NCBI GenBank assembly: GCA_900768845.1 | Contig: CAAGEK010000064.1 | Location: 9,773-73,772, forward strand | Direction: 5' to 3' | DNA from: Alphaproteobacteria bacterium | GTDB taxonomy: Bacteria; Pseudomonadota; Alphaproteobacteria; CAAGCB01; CAG-977 | Length of the DNA: 64,000 nt | Shown here: piece by piece, positions 25,325 through 34,941 of the stretch | Layout of the letters: each line of letters starts with the position of its first letter | Numbering within the stretch: the first letter of the stretch is position 1 | The notes under the pieces: generated by a model | What the model was told of the DNA's origin: nothing | The model's database searches: none | The model's input: only the letters and a program-made list of their open reading frames with translations | Position numbers and translations under genes: made by a program

Positions 25325-28120
25325 ATGGCTAATTTTTTAAAAAATCCGGAACGCTTCGCCTTGTTTGAACATTTCCATTCGCATATCGAAAAATTCAGCC
25401 CGTATTTGACGGCTTTGACCCGTTTGAACGGCGATGTTTTGGACGAAGCCGGACGGAACGGATGCGACAGAACCTTTAAAAGACTGTTGCGTCAGGGGAT
25501 GGAGGCTCTGTACGCGGAAACGGACGGGGAAGCCGTTTCCAAAGGCTTGCGCAATTTGAAAAAACGGGCGGCGTTGCTGGCGGCCGCGGCGGATATTGAA
25601 GGTGTTTGGAGTACGGAACGTTTGATGCGCGCTTTGTCGGCTTTGGCGGAAGTTTGCGTGCGCATCGCCGTTTCATTCGTATTGCGGCGGGCGGCGCAAA
25701 GGGGGGAGATCGCCCTTTCCGATTCTTTGAATCCTGAAAAGGGATGCGGATTTTTCATTTTGGCGATGGGAAAGCTGGGAGGGCGCGAACTGAATTATTC
25801 TTCGGACATAGATTTGATCGCGCTTTTCGATGCTCAAAAGGTTTCGTGTACCGGAAAAAGGGATGCGGGCAGTCTGTTCGTCCGTATGACAAAGGAAATC
25901 ATCGCATTGTTGGAGGAACGGACGGCGGACGGATATGTCTTCCGGACGGATTTGCGATTGCGTCCCGATCCGGGGTCGACTCCCGTTGCCGTTTCGACGA
26001 CCGCGGCGGAGTATTATTATGAAAGCTTCGCCCAAAACTGGGAGCGTGCGGCGTTTATCAAAGCGCGCCCCGTTGCGGGCGATAAAGAGGCGGCAAGGGT
26101 GTTTTTAAAAACGGTGCGCCCGTTCGTGTGGCGCAGAACGTCCGATTTTTACGTTTTGGAACAAATCCGGTCTTTGAAATATTCCTTTTCGGTTTCGTCG
26201 CCGGACGATTCCAACCTGTCCGGACGGAACATCAAGCTGGGACGCGGGGGAATCCGCGAAATAGAGTTTTTCACACAGTTGCAACAGCTTTTGTGGGGCG
26301 GCAGGGACGCCCGTTTGCGTTCCCGTTCGACTTTGAACGCTTTGGACGCTTTGCACAAGGCGGGATGGGTTTCCGTCGGGGATCGCGACGGTTTGCGCCG
26401 CGCCTATCTTTTTTTGCGCAAAGTCGAACACCGTTTGCAAATGGAAGCCGATGAACAGACGCAAACTTTGCCCGACGACAAAGCGGATTTGGAACGTCTG
26501 GCCTTGTTTTCGGGGTTTGAAAGCCTTGAGAGTTTTAAGGAAGAATTGTTGAAGCATATGAAATGCGTCTGTCGGGCGTATGAAACCCTGTTCGCGGACG
26601 AAGAGGGCGATAAAGCGGAACGTTGGTCTTTCGGCGGAACGGAGTTGCCTTTGGAAACGGCGGAGCGGTTGAAAGAGCTGGGATTCACCCGATTGGATTT
26701 CATTGCCGACGCCGTGCGCGGGTGGCTGTCGGGACGGTATCGGGCGTTTCGCAGCGAAAGGGCGCGGGCATTGATGGAATCTTTGCTTGTTCCCGTGTTT
26801 CGCGCTTTGGGAAAAACCGGAAACGCCGACGGGGCTTTTATCAGGTTCGACGATTTTTTAAAAGGTCTGCCGGCGGGGATTCAGCTGTTTTCCCTGTTTC
26901 AATCGCGTCCGGCTTTGCTGGATCTGACGGCTCAAGCGACGGCCGTGTCGTCGTATCTGTCGTCTTGTTTGATGCATTCGCCGGATTTGTTTGACGCGGT
27001 GCTGTCCCCCGATTTTTTCGCTCCGTTCGTCGATGCGCGGACATTGGGGCGAATGGCGCAAAAACAGGCGGAAAACGGCGGGGATTTAGAGCGAACCCTC
27101 GATTTGCTCAGGCGTTTTACGCGTGAACAGAAATTCAAGTGCGGTGTGCGTTTTTTACGCGGAACCGATGATTCCGCCGCCGTCGGAAAAAATCTGGCCG
27201 ATTTGGCTCAAGCGGCTTTGAGCGTTTTGTGCCCCGCCGTCAAAGAAGAATTTGAAAAGCGTTACGGAGTGATACGGGAATCTTCGTTTGCCGTCGCCGT
27301 GATGGGAAAAGCGGGCAGTCGGGAAATGAATTTCCGTTCGGATTTGGATCTTTTGTTTTTATATGATTCTTCTCCCGACGCCGTGTCTTCGGGCGGTCGT
27401 ACGGAATTGCCGGCAGGGGTGTATTTCGCCCGTTTGGCGCAACGTTTCGTCAGCGCGCTTACCGCAAACGCAAAGGAAGGAGTGTTGTGGGCGGCCGATA
27501 TGCGTTTGCGTCCGTCGGGCAATGCAGGCCCCGTCGCGGTTTCTTTGGAGGCTTTTCAACGGTATTACTCTTCGGATGCGTGGACATGGGAAAAGATGGC
27601 CATGACGAAAGCCCGAATCGTTTGGGGGGATGCTCCGGCATTTCAAAAACACATTCAGGCGGTTTTACAGCAAAACGTTCCCGAAAAAAAATTGCGCGCC
27701 GACGTTGCGGAAATGTATGCCCGCGTCATCGAAGCCCATCCGGCGAAATCCGTTTGGGATGTGAAATATACGGACGGCGGGATGGTTGACATAGAATTTT
27801 CCGTACAGTTCTTGCAACTCCGTTACGGAGCGGAACATCCGGAATTGTTGCGGCACGCGGTTACCCCCGTTTTGGAAACGGCCGCGAGAAAAGGCCTGAT
27901 CAGTCGGGAAACGTTTACGGTTTTAAATTCCGCGTATCGTTTGTGGCAGGATTTGTCCGTGCTGTTTTCCCTGTGCTTGGATGAAAATGAAACGCCGTCC
28001 GGAAATACGGGCGGCGCAAATGAAAAAATATGCCGGTTATGCAATGTTTCCGACCTGTCCGAAGCCGTCCGGAAGATCCGGCAAACGGCTGAACGGGCGG
28101 CGTCATACCGGCTCTTCTGA
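25325..28120 (+). CDS. glnE: Bifunctional glutamine synthetase adenylyltransferase / adenylyl-removing enzyme
   Basis: Adds AMP to, and removes it from, the GlnA tyrosine under PII control. The 931-residue protein has two nucleotidyltransferase domains: N-terminal (adenylyl-removing) with MGKLGGRELNYSSDIDLI near 151-168, and C-terminal (adenylylating) with MGKAGSREMNFRSDLDLLF near 659-677; each keeps the paired acidic residues (SDxD). LRPDPGSTPVAVS and LRPSGNAGPVAVS follow each domain, and KLGRGGIREIEFFTQ marks the first GlnE region. No strong ribosome site is seen before the ATG. The 3' end overlaps the converging deoA-like gene by 18 bases. Confidence 0.95.
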   Translation: MANFLKNPERFALFEHFHSHIEKFSPYLTALTRLNGDVLDEAGRNGCDRTFKRLLRQGMEALYAETDGEAVSKGLRNLKKRAALLAAAADIEGVWSTERLMRALSALAEVCVRIAVSFVLRRAAQRGEIALSDSLNPEKGCGFFILAMGKLGGRELNYSSDIDLIALFDAQKVSCTGKRDAGSLFVRMTKEIIALLEERTADGYVFRTDLRLRPDPGSTPVAVSTTAAEYYYESFAQNWERAAFIKARPVAGDKEAARVFLKTVRPFVWRRTSDFYVLEQIRSLKYSFSVSSPDDSNLSGRNIKLGRGGIREIEFFTQLQQLLWGGRDARLRSRSTLNALDALHKAGWVSVGDRDGLRRAYLFLRKVEHRLQMEADEQTQTLPDDKADLERLALFSGFESLESFKEELLKHMKCVCRAYETLFADEEGDKAERWSFGGTELPLETAERLKELGFTRLDFIADAVRGWLSGRYRAFRSERARALMESLLVPVFRALGKTGNADGAFIRFDDFLKGLPAGIQLFSLFQSRPALLDLTAQATAVSSYLSSCLMHSPDLFDAVLSPDFFAPFVDARTLGRMAQKQAENGGDLERTLDLLRRFTREQKFKCGVRFLRGTDDSAAVGKNLADLAQAALSVLCPAVKEEFEKRYGVIRESSFAVAVMGKAGSREMNFRSDLDLLFLYDSSPDAVSSGGRTELPAGVYFARLAQRFVSALTANAKEGVLWAADMRLRPSGNAGPVAVSLEAFQRYYSSDAWTWEKMAMTKARIVWGDAPAFQKHIQAVLQQNVPEKKLRADVAEMYARVIEAHPAKSVWDVKYTDGGMVDIEFSVQFLQLRYGAEHPELLRHAVTPVLETAARKGLISRETFTVLNSAYRLWQDLSVLFSLCLDENETPSGNTGGANEKICRLCNVSDLSEAVRKIRQTAERAASYRLF

Positions 28121-29392
28121 AATCGTCAAAGCCCCTTTCAAATGAACGGCCGCCTGTTCCGCCGTCGTTTCGTCGTTCGCATGGACGAACGCCAAAGGAA
28201 CGTACGGGGAAACATACATCCCCGGTTTGCACATATTCGTGTATCCTGCGGCATAATCGATTTTCTGTTCCAAATATAAATGGCCGCCGCCCATCTGGAT
28301 GACGGACAAACCGATCCAACGGACATTCATGCTTTGGATATAGCCTTCTTTGTCGGCGAAAACGGGACGAATGATCTGAGCCGTCGGTAAAAAAGGCGAC
28401 GGATTGCTCATAAAGGACGAGGAAACACCCTGTTCGCACAGCATTTTTCCGAAATGTTCCGCGGCTTTGCCCGACGACAAAGCTTTTTCGATTTGTTCTT
28501 GCGCATCCTGCTCCGAAGCGGCCATTTTGTTTTGCAACAAGGATGCGGTGCAAAAACGGCAGACTTCTTTGTGCAATTCGGGATCGCGCTGACGCGGGGA
28601 AGCCGTCAGATAAGACCATGTTTCCTGAATTTCCAATGCGTTTCCGATGCTGGAACCGATAATGCGGTTCATATCGGAACGGGTGAAGGCCGTATCGATT
28701 TCAAACGCCGTTGCGGCTTCGCGAATACTGGATTCGCAATTTGCCGCCTCTTCGTCCGTTTGGGTGAACGCCCCGCTGCCCGATTTGATGTCAACGGTCA
28801 AAGTCTTTAATCCCGAAGCGATTTTTTTGGCCAGCATGGACATAATCAGCATGGGAATGCTGTTGACGGTGGCCGTCACGTCGCGAATGCCCTGAATGCG
28901 GCTGTCGGCGGGGACGATTTGATCCGTCGGCGACATGAAAGCGCATCCCGCACTTTTCAAGGTTCTGCGGAAACGGCTGAGCGACGGGCGGGAGGTAAAC
29001 CCCCTGATGCCTTCCAGTTTGTCAAGCGAGCCGCCCGTATGATACAGCATCCTTTCGCAAATCATCGGAACGAATGCGCCGCAGGCCGCCATAATCGGAG
29101 CGGCGATGATTTCCAGTTTGTCGCCGACCCCCGGCATGGCGCATAAACCGGCGACCGGTCCGTCCAAATCCGTTGCCGACCAATCCAGAACCATTCCCGT
29201 GTCGACGATGGCGTTAATGAAATAAATCATTTCATCAGTGTCCATTCCGTTGATCAGCAAAGCCATCGTCATGGCGGCGATCTGTCCGTCGGCGATCGAC
29301 CAATCGTCAATGCCTTTGACAAACTCGTCAATCTCCTCTGCGCTCAGCTTTAATCCGTCGCGTTTTTTCCTGATAATTTCCTGTGGTAGCAT
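28103..29392 (-). CDS. Thymidine-phosphorylase-like paralog lacking the phosphate loop
   Basis: A 429-residue full-length homologue of the deoA product encoded 1.3 kb upstream in the same cluster; both begin MLPQE(I/V)IR and align throughout. The phosphate-binding loop DKHSTGGVGDK of the true enzyme reads GLCAMPGVGDK here, so the Lys, His, Ser and Thr are gone, and GRGLGHTGGTLDK reads ERMLYHTGGSLDK. The pyrimidine-site residues (Arg of RDVT, Ser and Lys of LIMSMLAKK) remain. Phosphorolysis therefore looks unlikely; a binding, regulatory or altered catalytic role is inference. Separated from deoB by 67 bases holding a hairpin. Confidence 0.8.
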   Translation of the reverse strand: MLPQEIIRKKRDGLKLSAEEIDEFVKGIDDWSIADGQIAAMTMALLINGMDTDEMIYFINAIVDTGMVLDWSATDLDGPVAGLCAMPGVGDKLEIIAAPIMAACGAFVPMICERMLYHTGGSLDKLEGIRGFTSRPSLSRFRRTLKSAGCAFMSPTDQIVPADSRIQGIRDVTATVNSIPMLIMSMLAKKIASGLKTLTVDIKSGSGAFTQTDEEAANCESSIREAATAFEIDTAFTRSDMNRIIGSSIGNALEIQETWSYLTASPRQRDPELHKEVCRFCTASLLQNKMAASEQDAQEQIEKALSSGKAAEHFGKMLCEQGVSSSFMSNPSPFLPTAQIIRPVFADKEGYIQSMNVRWIGLSVIQMGGGHLYLEQKIDYAAGYTNMCKPGMYVSPYVPLAFVHANDETTAEQAAVHLKGALTISEEPV

Positions 29393-29426
29393 ATAACAGT
29401 TTCCGGTGATGTGAAAAATCCGTACG

Positions 29427-29452
29427 AAAAGGGCATCCGTAAAGATGCCCTT
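29427..29452 (-). terminator. Hairpin terminator or attenuator after deoB
   Basis: A 9-bp stem AAGGGCATC / GATGCCCTT with a 6-base loop, followed on the minus strand by TTTT. It lies between deoB and the deoA-like paralog and may reduce read-through into the paralog. Confidence 0.6.
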
Positions 29453-29459
29453 GTCGTTT

Positions 29460-30680
29460 TTATTTCAAAAAGGACGTTCCGTCTTCGCTTGACGGTAAAC
29501 CGAAGTAATCGGCGATTGTCTGGCCGATGTCGGCATAGGTTTCGCGGCATCCGATGTAACGCGGTTTGATGTTCGGGCCGAACATGATGACAGGCACGTG
29601 CTCGCGTGTGTGATCCGTTCCTTTGTACGTCGGATCGCAACCGTGGTCGGCGGTGATGAAAACGATGTCGCCGTCCTTTAATTCCTTCATCAATTCGGGC
29701 AGACGGCTGTCGAAATATTCCAATCCCGCCGCATATCCCGAAACATCGCGACGGTGGCCGTACATCATGTCGAAATCGACAAAGTTCGGAAAGATGATCG
29801 TGCGGTCGCCGGCGGTTTTAACCTGTTCCAAAGTCCGGTCGAAAATTTCCGGCAATCCCGAAGCTTTGACGGCCTTGGTAATGCCTTGAGCCGCGAAAAT
29901 ATCGCTGATTTTCCCGATGGAAACGACCTCTCCGCCCGCCGCTTTCATTTTATCCAAAACGGTGGGGGCGGGGGGCAATACGGAATAGTCGTGGCGGCCG
30001 GCCGTACGTTTGAACGTTTCCTTGGTTTCGCCTTCAAACGGGCGTGCGATGACGCGGGCGATGTTGTATTTGTCAACCAGCTTGCGTGCGATTTTGCAAA
30101 TCTCGTACAAACGTTCCAAACCGAAATGCTTTTCATGGGCGCATATCTGGAAAACGCTGTCCGCCGAAGTGTAAACGATCGGCTTTCCCGTTTTGATGTG
30201 TTCTTCGCCCAACTCTTCCAAAATGACCGTTCCGGACGAAGCTTTGTTTCCCAAAACGCCGGGGATTTTCGCTTCCTTGACGAACTCCTCTATCAGTTCT
30301 TCGGGAAAGCTGGGATATTCGGGCGGGAAGTAGCCCCAATTGAAACGGACGGGAACGCCGGCCATTTCCCAATGGCCGCTGGACGTGTCCTTGCCTTTGC
30401 TGATTTCTTTGGAATAGCCGTAAACGCCGGTGATTTCCGATACGGGGATTTCCAAATTCGGAGCGTATTCGCCGTTGCATTGCTTGTACAACTCGCCCAA
30501 CCCCAATTTAACCATATTCGGGACTTTCAACGCGCCCGAACGGTTGTTTTCGGCTTTGCCTTCCGCACAGGATTTGGCAATGTGCCCCAGCGTATCCGCG
30601 CCGGTATCGCCGAAATCCGCCGCATCGGGAGCTTCTCCGACGCCGAAGGAATCCAACATTAAGATTATTGCCCGTTTCAT
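29460..30680 (-). CDS. deoB: Phosphopentomutase
   Basis: Interconverts (deoxy)ribose 1- and 5-phosphates, linking nucleoside phosphorolysis to the aldolase DeoC. The 406-residue protein is of the DeoB (metalloenzyme, alkaline-phosphatase-like) family: MLDSFGVGEAPDA at the start, GKDTSSGHWEMAGV, GNKASSGT, DFDMMYGHRRD and TADHGCDPT, which carry the metal ligands. AAAGGA precedes the ATG by 9 bases. 20 bases after deoA. Confidence 0.96.
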   Translation of the reverse strand: MKRAIILMLDSFGVGEAPDAADFGDTGADTLGHIAKSCAEGKAENNRSGALKVPNMVKLGLGELYKQCNGEYAPNLEIPVSEITGVYGYSKEISKGKDTSSGHWEMAGVPVRFNWGYFPPEYPSFPEELIEEFVKEAKIPGVLGNKASSGTVILEELGEEHIKTGKPIVYTSADSVFQICAHEKHFGLERLYEICKIARKLVDKYNIARVIARPFEGETKETFKRTAGRHDYSVLPPAPTVLDKMKAAGGEVVSIGKISDIFAAQGITKAVKASGLPEIFDRTLEQVKTAGDRTIIFPNFVDFDMMYGHRRDVSGYAAGLEYFDSRLPELMKELKDGDIVFITADHGCDPTYKGTDHTREHVPVIMFGPNIKPRYIGCRETYADIGQTIADYFGLPSSEDGTSFLK

Positions 30681-30700
30681 TTTTTCATCCTTTGATTCAA

Positions 30701-32020
30701 TTATCCGGTAATCGTTTCGATGACGGCCGAAGCTTCCTCGGGCGCGTCCGAAGACGTCCGTACAGCATTTTGCAACATTTGCCGCGCTTGGGCAAATGAT
30801 TCTTCATCCGCGGCGCAAACGACGGCGATCGGGCGGTCTTTGTCCAACCGTTCCCCGATCCGCGCAAAATCCGTAAAGCCCACGGAATAATCCAACCTTT
30901 GATCGGGGGAGGTGCGCTGTCCGCCCAAAACCGTTACGGCCAAACCGACTTCGCGGGTGTCGAGTCCGCTGAGGAATCCCTCCTGTTGCGCATAAACAGG
31001 GCGGCAGACGGTGGCTTTGGGCAGGTATTTCCAAACGTCGTCCGTAAAATCCGCAGGGCCGCCCAGAGCCGCGGTCATCTTGGCGAATTTTTCCAACGCC
31101 GCGCCGCTGTCCAACGCCTTTTCCAGCTTGTCCCGCGCTTCTTCACGCGAAGAAGCCAGCCCTTTCAGCATCAACGCTTCGACACACAAGGCCATGGTGA
31201 CTTCGTGCAGTCGCGAATCTCTGGCCTCTCCTTTTAAATAGGCGACCGCTTCGGCGACTTCAAGAGCGTTGCCGACGGTTCGACCCAACACCTGATTCAT
31301 ATCGGTCAGAATCGCGTGGGCGGGCGTTCCCGCGCCGGCGGCGACGCCGACGATCATTTTCGCCAACGTTCGTGCGTCGTCGATATTGCTCATGAACGCC
31401 CCGTTCCCGCATTTCAAATCCATGACCAGAGCATCCAATCCGGCGGCCAGTTTTTTGGACAGGATCGACGCCGTAATCAACGGAATCGATTCCACGGTCG
31501 ATGTAACATCACGCACCGCGTAAATGCGTTTGTCGGCGGGAGCCAGATCCCCCGTCTGGCCGATGACGGCACATCCGACTTCTTTGGTGACCTTTTTGAA
31601 CCGTTGCGTATCGGGAACGGTGATATAGCCGGGAATGCTGTCGAATTTATCGAGCGTTCCTCCGGTATGTCCCAACCCGCGTCCCGAAATCATGGGAACG
31701 TAACCTCCGCAGGCGGCAATCATCGGAGCTAGCATCAGGCTGACCTTGTCGCCGACGCCGCCTGTCGAATGTTTGTCCAGCACGGGGCCGTCGAAATCGC
31801 AATCGTCCCATTTCAGCATTTCCCCCGAACGGGTCATTGCCATTGTCAGGGCGACGGTTTCGTCGGTTTCCATGCCTTTCAGGTAAACCGCCATGACAAA
31901 CGCCGCGATTTGACATTCGGAAACGGACCAGTTCGTCACGCCGCGGATGAAATATTCGATTTCATCCGCACTCAACTTGCGTCCGTCCCGCTTGTGCCGG
32001 ATAACCTCCTGCGGAAGCAT
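30701..32020 (-). CDS. deoA: Thymidine phosphorylase
   Basis: Splits thymidine and deoxyuridine with phosphate to free base and deoxyribose 1-phosphate. ATG at 32020 is chosen because it gives MLPQEVIRHKRDG, the family start, one base after the deoC stop. The 439-residue protein has an intact phosphate loop DKHSTGGVGDKVSL, GRGLGHTGGTLDK, and the base-binding RDVTSTVESIPLITASILSKK. Length matches the E. coli enzyme. Confidence 0.96.
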   Translation of the reverse strand: MLPQEVIRHKRDGRKLSADEIEYFIRGVTNWSVSECQIAAFVMAVYLKGMETDETVALTMAMTRSGEMLKWDDCDFDGPVLDKHSTGGVGDKVSLMLAPMIAACGGYVPMISGRGLGHTGGTLDKFDSIPGYITVPDTQRFKKVTKEVGCAVIGQTGDLAPADKRIYAVRDVTSTVESIPLITASILSKKLAAGLDALVMDLKCGNGAFMSNIDDARTLAKMIVGVAAGAGTPAHAILTDMNQVLGRTVGNALEVAEAVAYLKGEARDSRLHEVTMALCVEALMLKGLASSREEARDKLEKALDSGAALEKFAKMTAALGGPADFTDDVWKYLPKATVCRPVYAQQEGFLSGLDTREVGLAVTVLGGQRTSPDQRLDYSVGFTDFARIGERLDKDRPIAVVCAADEESFAQARQMLQNAVRTSSDAPEEASAVIETITG

Positions 32021-32021
32021 A

Positions 32022-32789
32022 TCAGTACCCTTCTTTAGCCGGTTCGGAAGCCGCGGAGAACCCCGCGGAAGCCAAAAGGCTGTCACGCAGGCCGCTTGCG
32101 CCGAAACGGAACGTCATCAATCCCGCCCATTTGGGCCCCATGATTTTATCGGCCAAAGTCATATAGTCAACCGCCTGCTCCGTCGTGCGGACGCCGCCCG
32201 AAGCTTTGAAACCGACGGGTTTTCCTGATTCGCGGATGACTTCCAACATGGCGTTCGCGGCTTCCAAAGTCGCCGAAACGGGCGTTTTTCCCGTTGATGT
32301 TTTGATGAAATCAGCACCGCATTCGATCGACAGGCGGCTGGCTTCGGAAATGATGTTCGCGTGTTCCAAAACGCCGCTTTCGATGATGACTTTCATGATT
32401 TTGCCTTCGCACGCTTTGCGCGTCGCGTCCAAAACGGCTTTAGCCGCGGCCAAATCGCCGTCCATAAAAGCCTTGTAAGGCAAAACGACGTCGATTTCAT
32501 CGGCTCCGTCGGCGACGGATTGTTCCGTTTCGGCGACGACGGCCTCAACGTCCGTTCCTCCGTGCGGGAAATTGACGACGGTGGCGACGCGGACGGGCGT
32601 TCCCTTCAATTCCTTTTTGGCCAGTTTGACAAAACGCGGCCAGACGCAAACGGCGGCGGTATGTCCGAATTCGCCGTGAGCCTTCGCGCACAAACCGATG
32701 ATCGTTTCATCGGTGTCCGTATCGTTCAGACTGGTCAAATCCAATAATCCCAAAGCTCTCAGAGCCTGTTCCTTCATCATGGTATCCAT
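32022..32789 (-). CDS. deoC: Deoxyribose-phosphate aldolase
   Basis: Cleaves 2-deoxyribose 5-phosphate to glyceraldehyde 3-phosphate and acetaldehyde. The 255-residue protein has the Schiff-base lysine in DFIKTSTGK, the second lysine in VGFKASGGVR, and DEIDVVLPYKAF. GGAG lies 8 bases before the ATG. Start and stop each sit one base from punA and deoA, so translation is coupled. Confidence 0.96.
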   Translation of the reverse strand: MDTMMKEQALRALGLLDLTSLNDTDTDETIIGLCAKAHGEFGHTAAVCVWPRFVKLAKKELKGTPVRVATVVNFPHGGTDVEAVVAETEQSVADGADEIDVVLPYKAFMDGDLAAAKAVLDATRKACEGKIMKVIIESGVLEHANIISEASRLSIECGADFIKTSTGKTPVSATLEAANAMLEVIRESGKPVGFKASGGVRTTEQAVDYMTLADKIMGPKWAGLMTFRFGASGLRDSLLASAGFSAASEPAKEGY

Positions 32790-32790
32790 A

Positions 32791-33606
32791 TCAAATCTCC
32801 GTAACCAGACGCGTGATGACGCGTTGTAATTTCTTGCCGGCTTCGTTCGCCTGAGCCAAAGTTTCTTCGTGCGTTTGCTTTTCGTTGACCATACCCGCGC
32901 CGTAATTCGTGATGACGGATACGCCGGCGACTTTCATTCCGCAGTGAATGGCGCACAATGTTTCGGAAACGGTCGACATACCGACGGCGTTCGCCCCCAT
33001 CATTCTGAACATCATGATTTCAGCCGGCGTTTCAAAGTTCGGCCCCGAGGTCATCAGGTAAACGCCCATATACATATTGACGCCTTCCTTTTCGGCGGCT
33101 TCAATCATCTTTTTGCGCATTTCCGCGTCGTAAGCGTAAGTCATATCGGGGAAGCGGGGGCCGAATTCCTCGTCGTTCGGGCCGATTAAGGGATTGCATC
33201 CCGACAGGTTGATGTGGTCGGAAATGACCATCAGGCTTCCGGGGCCCATATCGCTGTTCAACGACCCCGCCGCGTTCGTCAGGATCATCTTTTCGATGCC
33301 GACCTTTTTATAGGCGCGGATGACCAAAGCCAAAGACGCGGGGCTGTGGCCTTCGTAGAAATGGACGCGCCCCTGCATGCACAGGACGTCGACGCCGTTG
33401 AGCTTGCCGATCACCAAACGCCCCGCGTGTCCGGAAACGGTGGAACGGGGGAAACCGTCGATTTCTTCGTAAGGGATAATGACGGGGTTTTCAATGGCGT
33501 CGGCCATACCGCCCAGACCGCTTCCTAAAATGATGCCGATTTTCGGACGATAGTTGCCGATTTTGGCTTTGATCTGGCTTGCGACCTGATTGATAGTTTC
33601 TTTCAT
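32791..33606 (-). CDS. punA: Purine-nucleoside phosphorylase (trimeric type)
   Basis: Phosphorolysis of inosine and guanosine (and deoxy forms). The 271-residue protein belongs to the PNP/MTAP family: ILGSGLGG, phosphate-binding SGHAGRL, QGRVHFYEGH, AAGSLN, GPNFETPAE and GMSTVSE are all present. AGAGGA precedes the ATG. Second gene of the cdd-punA-deoC-deoA-deoB run. Confidence 0.94.
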   Translation of the reverse strand: MKETINQVASQIKAKIGNYRPKIGIILGSGLGGMADAIENPVIIPYEEIDGFPRSTVSGHAGRLVIGKLNGVDVLCMQGRVHFYEGHSPASLALVIRAYKKVGIEKMILTNAAGSLNSDMGPGSLMVISDHINLSGCNPLIGPNDEEFGPRFPDMTYAYDAEMRKKMIEAAEKEGVNMYMGVYLMTSGPNFETPAEIMMFRMMGANAVGMSTVSETLCAIHCGMKVAGVSVITNYGAGMVNEKQTHEETLAQANEAGKKLQRVITRLVTEI

Positions 33607-33634
33607 AGCATCCTCTATTATTGATTACGACGGT

Positions 33635-34036
33635 TTAAGGGTCAAGGTTTTCGGGTCCGAACGAAACCGGTAAAAGTTCGGACAGGGAAAGGGTTTTGCG
33701 CACGCCGTTCCTGTCACAGATGTGGACAAGCGTTTCCGGAGTTGCGAATTCGCGGATTCTCTGACGGCACGCGCCGCACGGGGAAACGAGGTTTTCTCCG
33801 TTGCCCATGACGACGATTTCCTTGATTTTCGTATCTCCGCCCAAAATCATGGCGGAAACCGCGCCTTGTTCGGCGCACGAACCGGAAGGATAAGCCGCGT
33901 TTTCGACGTTGCATCCGGCATACAGCTTTCCGCTTTGCGCACGAATGACGGCTCCGACGCAAAAACGCGAATAAGGGGCGTATGCCTTGTCCATTGCGTC
34001 GCGTGCCGCCTGAAGCATTTCATTCAACGTATCCAT
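33635..34036 (-). CDS. cdd: Cytidine deaminase
   Basis: Deaminates cytidine and deoxycytidine to the uridine forms that DeoA can use. The 133-residue homotetrameric type has zinc-site motifs CAE at 54-56 and PCGAC at 86-90, and GCNVENAAYPSG. ATG at 34036 is preferred over TTG at 34045 because it leaves AGGA a workable 10 bases upstream. First gene of the salvage operon. Confidence 0.95.
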   Translation of the reverse strand: MDTLNEMLQAARDAMDKAYAPYSRFCVGAVIRAQSGKLYAGCNVENAAYPSGSCAEQGAVSAMILGGDTKIKEIVVMGNGENLVSPCGACRQRIREFATPETLVHICDRNGVRKTLSLSELLPVSFGPENLDP

Positions 34037-34057
34037 TGTGTTCAATCCTCAGTGTTT

Positions 34058-34075
34058 CCCGTACGCCGGTACGGG
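34058..34075 (-). promoter_or_regulatory. Palindrome in the cdd leader
   Basis: A perfect 7-bp inverted repeat CCCGTAC-n4-GTACGGG ends 22 bases before the cdd start, next to its ribosome site. No T-run follows on the minus strand, so it is more like an operator or mRNA hairpin than a terminator. It could be the control point of the salvage operon (inference). Confidence 0.4.
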
Positions 34076-34237
34076 TAAATTATTAAAGTAATAACAGAAA
34101 TTTTGCCGTTAGCCATCATTTTTTTACATCCCGACCGCCATATCGTCCGCCGGAGGTGAAAAAAACGTTGGTTTTCGGCGCGCCGTATTTTATAAGGGAC
34201 AAAGTTTCCGTGTTTGATACATAAAGAGGTTCCTGTT

Positions 34238-34894
34238 ATGAAAATCCCTCCTGAATTTCCGTCGCTTCACGTTTTGCAACATCCGTTGATTCAACACAAG
34301 CTGACTTTGATGCGCGACGTTACGACGTCGACTCGGACGTTTCGCGAGCTGTTGAAGGAAATCGCCCTGTTGATGGGCTATGAAGTGACGCGCACCCTGC
34401 CGCTGACTTACGAAGAAATCGAAACGCCCCTGTGCAAGATGAAAGCTCCCGTCATCGCGGGAAAGAAACTGGTCGTCGTGCCGATTCTGCGGGCGGGAAT
34501 CGGAATGGCCGACGGGTTGTTGCAACTGGTTCCGTCCGCCCGTGTCGGGCATATCGGCTTGTACCGCGATCCCGAAACGTACAAACCTGTCGAATATTTG
34601 GTGAAGCTGCCGCCCGTCGACGACCGGCTGTTCATTTTGGTCGATCCGATGCTGGCGACGGGAAATTCGGCGATCGCCGCCGTGGAAGCGTTGAAAAAAC
34701 GCGGCGTCAGCGAAGATAAAATCGTTTTCATGGCTTTGGTCGCCGCTCCCGAAGGCGTCAGGGTCTTCACCGGAGCGCACCCCGACGTTCCCGTTTATGT
34801 GGCGACTTTGGACGAATGTCTGAACGATCATGCTTATATCGTCCCCGGTTTGGGCGATGCGGGCGATCGTTTATTCGGTACAAAAACCCGATAA
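34238..34894 (+). CDS. upp: Uracil phosphoribosyltransferase
   Basis: Makes UMP from uracil and PRPP, using the uracil released by the divergent salvage operon. ATG at 34238 follows GAGG with 8 bases between. The 218-residue protein has the family start HVLQHPLIQHKLTLMRD, PILRAGIGMADGLL, the PRPP loop VDPMLATGNSA, and the C-terminal YIVPGLGDAGDRLFGT uracil site. Confidence 0.96.
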   Translation: MKIPPEFPSLHVLQHPLIQHKLTLMRDVTTSTRTFRELLKEIALLMGYEVTRTLPLTYEEIETPLCKMKAPVIAGKKLVVVPILRAGIGMADGLLQLVPSARVGHIGLYRDPETYKPVEYLVKLPPVDDRLFILVDPMLATGNSAIAAVEALKKRGVSEDKIVFMALVAAPEGVRVFTGAHPDVPVYVATLDECLNDHAYIVPGLGDAGDRLFGTKTR

Positions 34895-34941
34895 ATTTGT
34901 TATACTGACCGGAATCGGTTCATTTGGCGGAGGGGGTCTGC

